From: Nectonema munidae
Lineage: Eukaryota; Nematomorpha; Nectonematoida; Nectonematidae
Length of the DNA: 64,000 nt
NCBI GenBank assembly: GCA_030549495.1
Contig: JAUIRK010001050.1
Location: 124,001-188,000, forward strand
Direction: 5' to 3'
A program made the position numbers and the translations under genes. Below are positions 59,498-64,000 of the stretch, in pieces. The notes beneath the pieces were generated by a model. That model did no database searches, was not told the DNA's origin, and saw only the letters and a program-made list of their open reading frames with translations. Each line of letters starts with the position of its first letter. Position 1 is the first letter of the stretch.

Positions 59498-60410
59498 GGT
59501 CCTTAGACATTTCGCCCCATTATTTTCATAAGACAGTTCGTCCCATGGACAATTCGCCCCATTATTTTCATAAGACCGTTCGTCCTATGGACAATTCGCC
59601 CCATTATTTTCATAAGACATTTTGTCTCATGCGCAATTCGCCTAACTATTTTCATAAAACAATTTGCCCCATTATTTTCATAAAATAATTCGCTTCATAA
59701 TTTTCATAAGCCGATTTGCCTCATACTCAATTTGCCCCATTATTTTTATAAGAGAATGCGCTCTATTATTTTTATAAAACTTCCAGTCTTATTTTTATAA
59801 GACAATTCTTTCCATTAAAAATTTGCTCTATTTTTATAATACAATTATTGCCACAGACAATTTACTCTATTTATGCAGATCAATTAGCACTATTGTTTTA
59901 TAAAACCGTTTTTTCAATTTTTTAGACTCTTTTACGCTTTTTTCATAAGACTATTTTTCGTAAAACGGTTTGGCATATAAACGTTTCTCATCTCAATAAA
60001 AATAGCTATATTTTAATTTTATTTAGTTTTTTGAAAGGCATTTATTTTATAAATGAAACAAATATTTAAAATTTTTAAACAAAATACAAATTAATATCTT
60101 GTAATTGTAATATCATCGTAATTATCTTTTTCTTCAATTTCATCATCAATAATTTAAAATTATTTAAAAGTGATAAAAAAAATTTACAGATAAAATAATT
60201 AATTTGAAATAATTTAATAGAGATAAAATAAACAAGAATATAAAATTTTTAAATAATTTTACACATAATAAACAAAGATGGATGAAACAAATAGCCTATG
60301 AGACAATTTGTCCATGGGGTGAATTGTTTATGGGGCGAATCATCTAGAATTGTCTATGGGGCGAATTGTCTATTGGACGAATTGTCTATGGGGCGAAATT
60401 TCTGTGGACC
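59498..60410. mobile_element. MITE copy 1, GGTCC...TTTCGCCCCAT family, 913 bp
   Basis: The left end reads GGTCCTTAGACATTTCGCCC and the right end, reverse complemented, GGTCCACAGAAATTTCGCCC. CTTTAAAA at 59490-59497 and 60411-60418 is a perfect 8-bp duplication. The left 500 bp is a decaying series of motifs such as GACAATTCGCCCCATTATTT, and the right end has the same motifs inverted. The centre is AT-rich with no coding capacity. This is a non-autonomous DNA transposon. The 8-bp duplication allows hAT, Merlin or similar; the GGTCC end is not hAT-like. Confidence 0.88.
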
Positions 60411-60418
60411 CTTTAAAA

Positions 60419-61060
60419 TAGAGTGTATTCAGCGCATACCTAAAGTCCTAAATTTATAAGACTACTTTATATTTTTTTTACAAAATTGGTGAATTTAAAT
60501 ACTATACTTCCAGCGAAAATATTTTAATTAAGTTTGCAGAATATACACTAGTTTAAAAAATCTAAAATTGTTAGGGGGTGGAATAGGCTTTTCATTTGAA
60601 AAATGAAGTAGTCTACCAGGCACATTACAGGAATTGAAAGGATATTTGATTCATAGAGAAAACAAATAACTGAAGGTTAGATAGTTTTATGAGTGAATGT
60701 AGTCTAAAAGCAAAGAGTCTACTAGACACCCTGCGATGTTTATATGAAAAAATGTGATTGATTCAGGGGCAAGGGTATAAAATGAAATTATAATTGTGAA
60801 AAAAAATTAAGATCGCATTATTTCATTTTACTCAGCATCATTCAAAAATAGTTTAAAAGCTAAATTGATACAAGCCACAAAAAGTAAAATAATTTTTAAC
60901 ATTTAGCAATGATTTGTCTTTTATAATAAATTTTAAGGAAAAAAAGTCAATCAGAAAAAGTTATAGAGCTTCAACAAAAACTAAAAAATTTTAGGGCATA
61001 ACTTAAGTTTTTTGAAAACTAATTTGACGTACCCCCTACAGCATACTCTGGTGGTATGAC
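60419..61060. other. AT-rich interval, nothing recognised
   Basis: Sequence between MITE copy 1 and the tRNA-like motif. No ORF, repeat or RNA gene is supported. Confidence 0.4.
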
Positions 61061-61061
61061 A

Positions 61062-61200
61062 GGTTGGTTGAGATGATGGACTTAGCACGGAAGCCTCTGG
61101 ATTCGATTCCTCATCGATACGAATTTGTTCATAGTTTGACATAAGCGGTACATCACTGCCTTGTCAATGAAAATACACCCGCTGCACCTTACCTTTTACT
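61062..61200 (+). mobile_element. tRNA-like SINE candidate with A and B boxes
   Basis: TGGTTGAGATGATGG at about 61070-61085 fits a pol III A box and GGATTCGATTCC at about 61107-61118 fits a B box, about 37 bases apart. GTAT before the A box can pair with ATAC after the B box, but the T-stem has an extra base and poor pairing, so it is not a functional tRNA. This is the usual head of a tRNA-derived SINE. The tail and borders are not clear. Confidence 0.4.
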
Positions 61201-61437
61201 TAAAATTGAAAAATTTGCTACATAATTAACATAAGAGAGAAAGGAAACAAAATAAACTAATAAAGCAATTTTCACTATTTTAAAATGGAACCGCCTGTTC
61301 TCAGAATAATTTCAAAATAATAGGAGGCATAAAGAATTAGAGTTGATTTGATATTTTCAAGTTTTTATAAGCAGCAAAAGCCAACATTTAAGTAGCTATA
61401 TAAGTAGCCCTTATAATTAAAAATTATTTAAACTAAC

Positions 61438-61734
61438 GGTCGACAGACATTTCGCCCCATTTCTCATGGGCTATTTGTTTCATCCATCTTTGCTTATTAA
61501 ATGTGTAAAATTATTAAAAAATTTTATATTCTTGTTTATTTTATCTTTATTAAATTATTTCAAATTAATCATTTTATCTCTTAATTTTTTTAGAATTGTC
61601 CATGAGACAAAATATCTTATGAAAATAACTGGGCGAATTGTCCATGAAACAAAATGTCTTATGAAAATAATGGGGCGAATTGTCCATGGGACGAACTGTC
61701 TTATAAAAATAATGGGGCGAAATGTCCGAGGACC
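61438..61734. mobile_element. MITE copy 2, GGTCC...TTTCGCCCCAT family, 297 bp
   Basis: Ends GGTCGACAGACATTTCGCCC and, from the right, GGTCCTCGGACATTTCGCCC, with a perfect 8-bp duplication AAACTAAC at 61430-61437 and 61735-61742. Its left part (TTTGTTTCATCCATCTTTG) is the reverse complement of the right part of copy 1 near 60285-60305, so it is a shortened relative in inverted orientation. The 91-codon ORF across it is an artefact of the repeated GTCCATGGGACGAA-type motif. Confidence 0.9.
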
Positions 61735-61742
61735 AAACTAAC

Positions 61743-62166
61743 ATAAATCTAAAATTCTGACAGCTGTCATAAATAATAGATCAAGTACATTTTTAACAAC
61801 TGAAACGTTTTGTTTCGATATTATATTGTTACTATAATAATCAACAAATTTTCTTTAAAAAAGGTATTTGATTATGTAGTGTTACTTATAAAATTTAACA
61901 ATCGAACATTATAAAAAATATCTCTTCTCAAATATTAAGAAAATAGAGTATTCTTGCTTTTAACCCGAATAGCTAGTCAAAATATTCATTCCCAAATAGC
62001 TATTAAAAAAATTTCTTGACTCGAAAAAATAAAAGTTTTCAAATGTAACAAACGTAGTGATAAAGATTAAATGACCTTTGTTGAAAAAAAATCTTAGCGC
62101 GAGTCTAACAATATTCATAATTGTAACAATTGGAAACTATTTTAATTTAACTCTAAATGCAAATTA
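61743..62166. other. AT-rich interval, nothing recognised
   Basis: No feature is supported between MITE copy 2 and the hAT-type MITE. Confidence 0.4.
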
Positions 62167-62174
62167 GATAGAAG

Positions 62175-62386
62175 CAGTGGTGTAACCAGAAAAAAGTTAA
62201 TGGGGGGGGGGGGGGGGGGGGGGCACAATTTAAAAACAAAAAACGTGAGCAACATTTTGTATACTTTCTTGATCCTTTCATTGGAGAAATTTTCAAAAAC
62301 TGATATCGCATAAGATGCATGAGGGCACCATAGGGTACATAGGAGTGTGGGCACGGCCCCTCATGCGCAGCCTAGCTACGTCACTA
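62175..62386. mobile_element. hAT-type MITE containing a 22-base G tract
   Basis: The left end CAGTGGTGTAACC faces a right end that reads TAGTGACGTAGCT in reverse complement. The flanks GATAGAAG (62167-62174) and GAGAGAAG (62387-62394) form an 8-bp duplication with one mismatch. Inside, 22 consecutive G residues run from 62202 to 62223. No coding capacity. The short terminal repeat and 8-bp duplication fit a small non-autonomous hAT element. Confidence 0.6.
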
Positions 62387-62394
62387 GAGAGAAG

Positions 62395-62913
62395 AGAACT
62401 GAATGAGATAGGAGAGCTTAACAAGAGAAGAGGGCTTGAATGAAAGAAGAGAGCTTGAGTGAATGATTGAGTTTTAGCAGAGAAAGCGGAAGAGAAAAAC
62501 AGAGGAGAGAGAAAGAGAAATAGAATCATCATTGACAAAAGATGAGAAAATCTAGTAGATCATCAACATGTGTTTGCTCAAAAATACTACGAGACACTGT
62601 GATAAACATTGCTTACTTATTGTGTGCATATTGAAGCAATGGATTATTATTATATAGCTCTCATACATGGTCTGTAAAATATGTTCGATAGGAATTTCAG
62701 AGCAGCTTGGCATGATGTTTGATTGATTCGAAAGTCTTCATTCCTCTATAATGCGATCATCATACTCTTACTTATAGAAAATTATTGGGAATTATTATTC
62801 TCAGTACTTCCAATTCATTGTTATGGCTAATGAATTTATTCTTTCTTCTAAAATCTAAAAAAATAAAATGACGTTGTTTGTTTACTATTTTAAATCTATA
62901 AAGAGCCCAAGTC
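62395..62913. other. Interval upstream of the second hAT transposase
   Basis: A purine-rich patch with GAGAGAA words (62387-62530) is followed by ordinary AT-rich DNA up to the ATG at 62914. It may contain the 5' untranslated region of the transposase gene. The element's own left end was not identified. Confidence 0.4.
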
Positions 62914-64000
62914 ATGTCTTTCTCAAACAGAGCCACAAAAAGAAAGATTGACGTTGAACACAGAAACTTTCAACAAAAATGGGAAATTGAATATATTTTT
63001 GTTGAGCACAGAGGCAAACCAACCTGTCTCATATGTACAGACAAACTTGCATTGCTCAAAGAATATTATATCAAACGTCATTACTCCACTAGACATGCTG
63101 AGGTGTATGAAAAATACAAAGGAAATCTCAGGCAACAATATTTTTAAGCATGCAAAGACAGTGATGCAGCAGTTGAAGCTATCTATGTAGTGAGTGAGAT
63201 AATTGCAAAGGCGGGAAAGGTGAATTTATCAAAATGTGCATGTTACAAGCTGCAAGTATAGTCTGTCCAGAAAAAAAGTCCGTTTAGCAATATCAGTCTT
63301 TAAGCCAGCACAGTGGCAGAGCATACTCAGTCGCTCTTGATGAGGGCACAGATATCATTGACACTGCACAGCTTGCAATGTGGATTGGTAGTGTTGATGA
63401 CAGTTTTGAAGTTACTCAAGAGTTGCTTACAGTTATGCCAATGGAGATATTCCGCCAGCTGTTCAATGCTATTGTGGACTCTGAATTATCATGGAAAAGG
63501 TTTGCTGGAATAACAACCGACGGAGCACCATCAATGACAGAAGAAAAATGGACTCGTGGCACTTGTTCAAAGAAAATTAGAAGAAGAGGGTGTAGAGAAG
63601 GCCATTGCTCTGCATTGCATTATTCATCAGCAGGCCCTTTGCAGCAAGTGTTTAAAGTTTGAAAATGTAATGTCTATTGTTGTGAAATGTATCAACCATA
63701 TCAGATCTAGAGGTAGCACCGGAAGTTTTGCACTTATTTGAAAGAAATAAGATCAGAATATAGGGATGTACTCTACTTTACTGAGGTACGTTGACTCAGT
63801 CGAGGAACCACTCTGAAGAGATTTTTTGAGTTGAGAACCGAAGTGAAAACCTTCATGAAGAATAATGGGAAAGCTGTTTCTTCGCTAAATGATCCAAAAT
63901 GGCTCATGGACTTAGCCTTTCTTGTTGATATTACTCAGGAACTGAATGCATTAAACAAGAAGTTACAAGGTCAAGGACAACTTGTCAGTGCTGCCTATGA
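62914..64000 (+). pseudogene. Charlie/GTF2IRD2-like hAT transposase, broken, runs off window
   Basis: The ATG at 62914 (MSFSNRATKRKIDVEHRNF) opens a BED-like finger: CLICTDKLALLKEYYIKRHY and a following THRHAE-type His (TRHAE). The frame stops at 63147, and in shifted frames the catalytic region follows: GTDIIDTAQLAMW, VDDSFEVTQELLTVMPM, FAGITTDGAPSMT and ALHCIIHQQALC, then YFTEV with the expected Trp lost, LKRFFELRTEV and DLAFLVDITQELNAL up to the window end. These blocks match the hAT group that gave rise to vertebrate GTF2IRD2 and ZBED5-like proteins. About four frame changes and a deletion near 63150-63200 make it non-functional in this copy. Confidence 0.85.

Noticed and set aside
61062-61140. 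Functional tRNA gene
   Set aside because: A and B boxes are present, but acceptor and T stems do not pair properly and no credible anticodon arm is seen.
61466-61741. 91-codon ORF with repeated RIVHETKCLMKIMG-type peptide
   Set aside because: It is produced by the repeated motif of MITE copy 2 and ends at its terminus.

Overview
The window is AT-rich animal DNA, most likely from an invertebrate. It carries LINEs of the R1/LOA/I-like and CR1/Jockey-like groups, a Ty3/Gypsy-like LTR element, hAT, MULE and piggyBac-like DNA transposons, MITEs and a long minisatellite. The species cannot be named from the sequence. I see no convincing host gene, no rRNA and no functional tRNA gene. Every protein similarity I recognise belongs to a mobile element or its remains.

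Layout. 1-11380 and 12589-14475 form a minisatellite with a 31-bp base period and kilobase-scale higher-order blocks, split by about 1.2 kb of unrelated AT-rich DNA. A short TTAGGG-type motif lies at its right edge. 14.5-25.1 kb holds two copies (A and B) of one LINE family with a zinc-knuckle ORF1 and an endonuclease/RT/RNase H ORF2. Copy A is interrupted by a 5'-truncated minus-strand LINE with a 5-bp target duplication. 25.1-29.7 kb is a CR1-like LINE (copy E) whose ORF1 has a PHD finger and zinc knuckles. 29.75-39.9 kb is LINE copy C, split by a young LTR element (33522-38756). 40.35-45.41 kb is copy D of the same family. It has a complete 1229-aa ORF2, an 11-bp target duplication and a single ORF1 frameshift, and is the best-preserved LINE here.

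45.4-50.6 kb is a graveyard of LINE ORF1, MULE transposase, PHD-finger and RT fragments. 50628-54061 is a degraded hAT transposon with matching terminal repeats and a perfect 8-bp duplication, nested in a small 20-bp inverted-repeat element. 54.1-58.7 kb has local tandem repeats, a piggyBac-like C-terminal relic and a minus-strand LINE with a large internal deletion. 59.5-64 kb has two copies of a MITE family with 8-bp duplications, a tRNA-like SINE candidate, a hAT-type MITE carrying a 22-G tract, and a broken Charlie-type hAT transposase that runs off the end.

The window therefore reads as layered transposon insertion beside a satellite, as expected of heterochromatin, a subtelomere or another gene-poor region. 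The elements act independently and form no pathway. The features most worth following are the possibly active LINE D, the GGTCC...TTTCGCCCCAT MITE family and the higher-order minisatellite.
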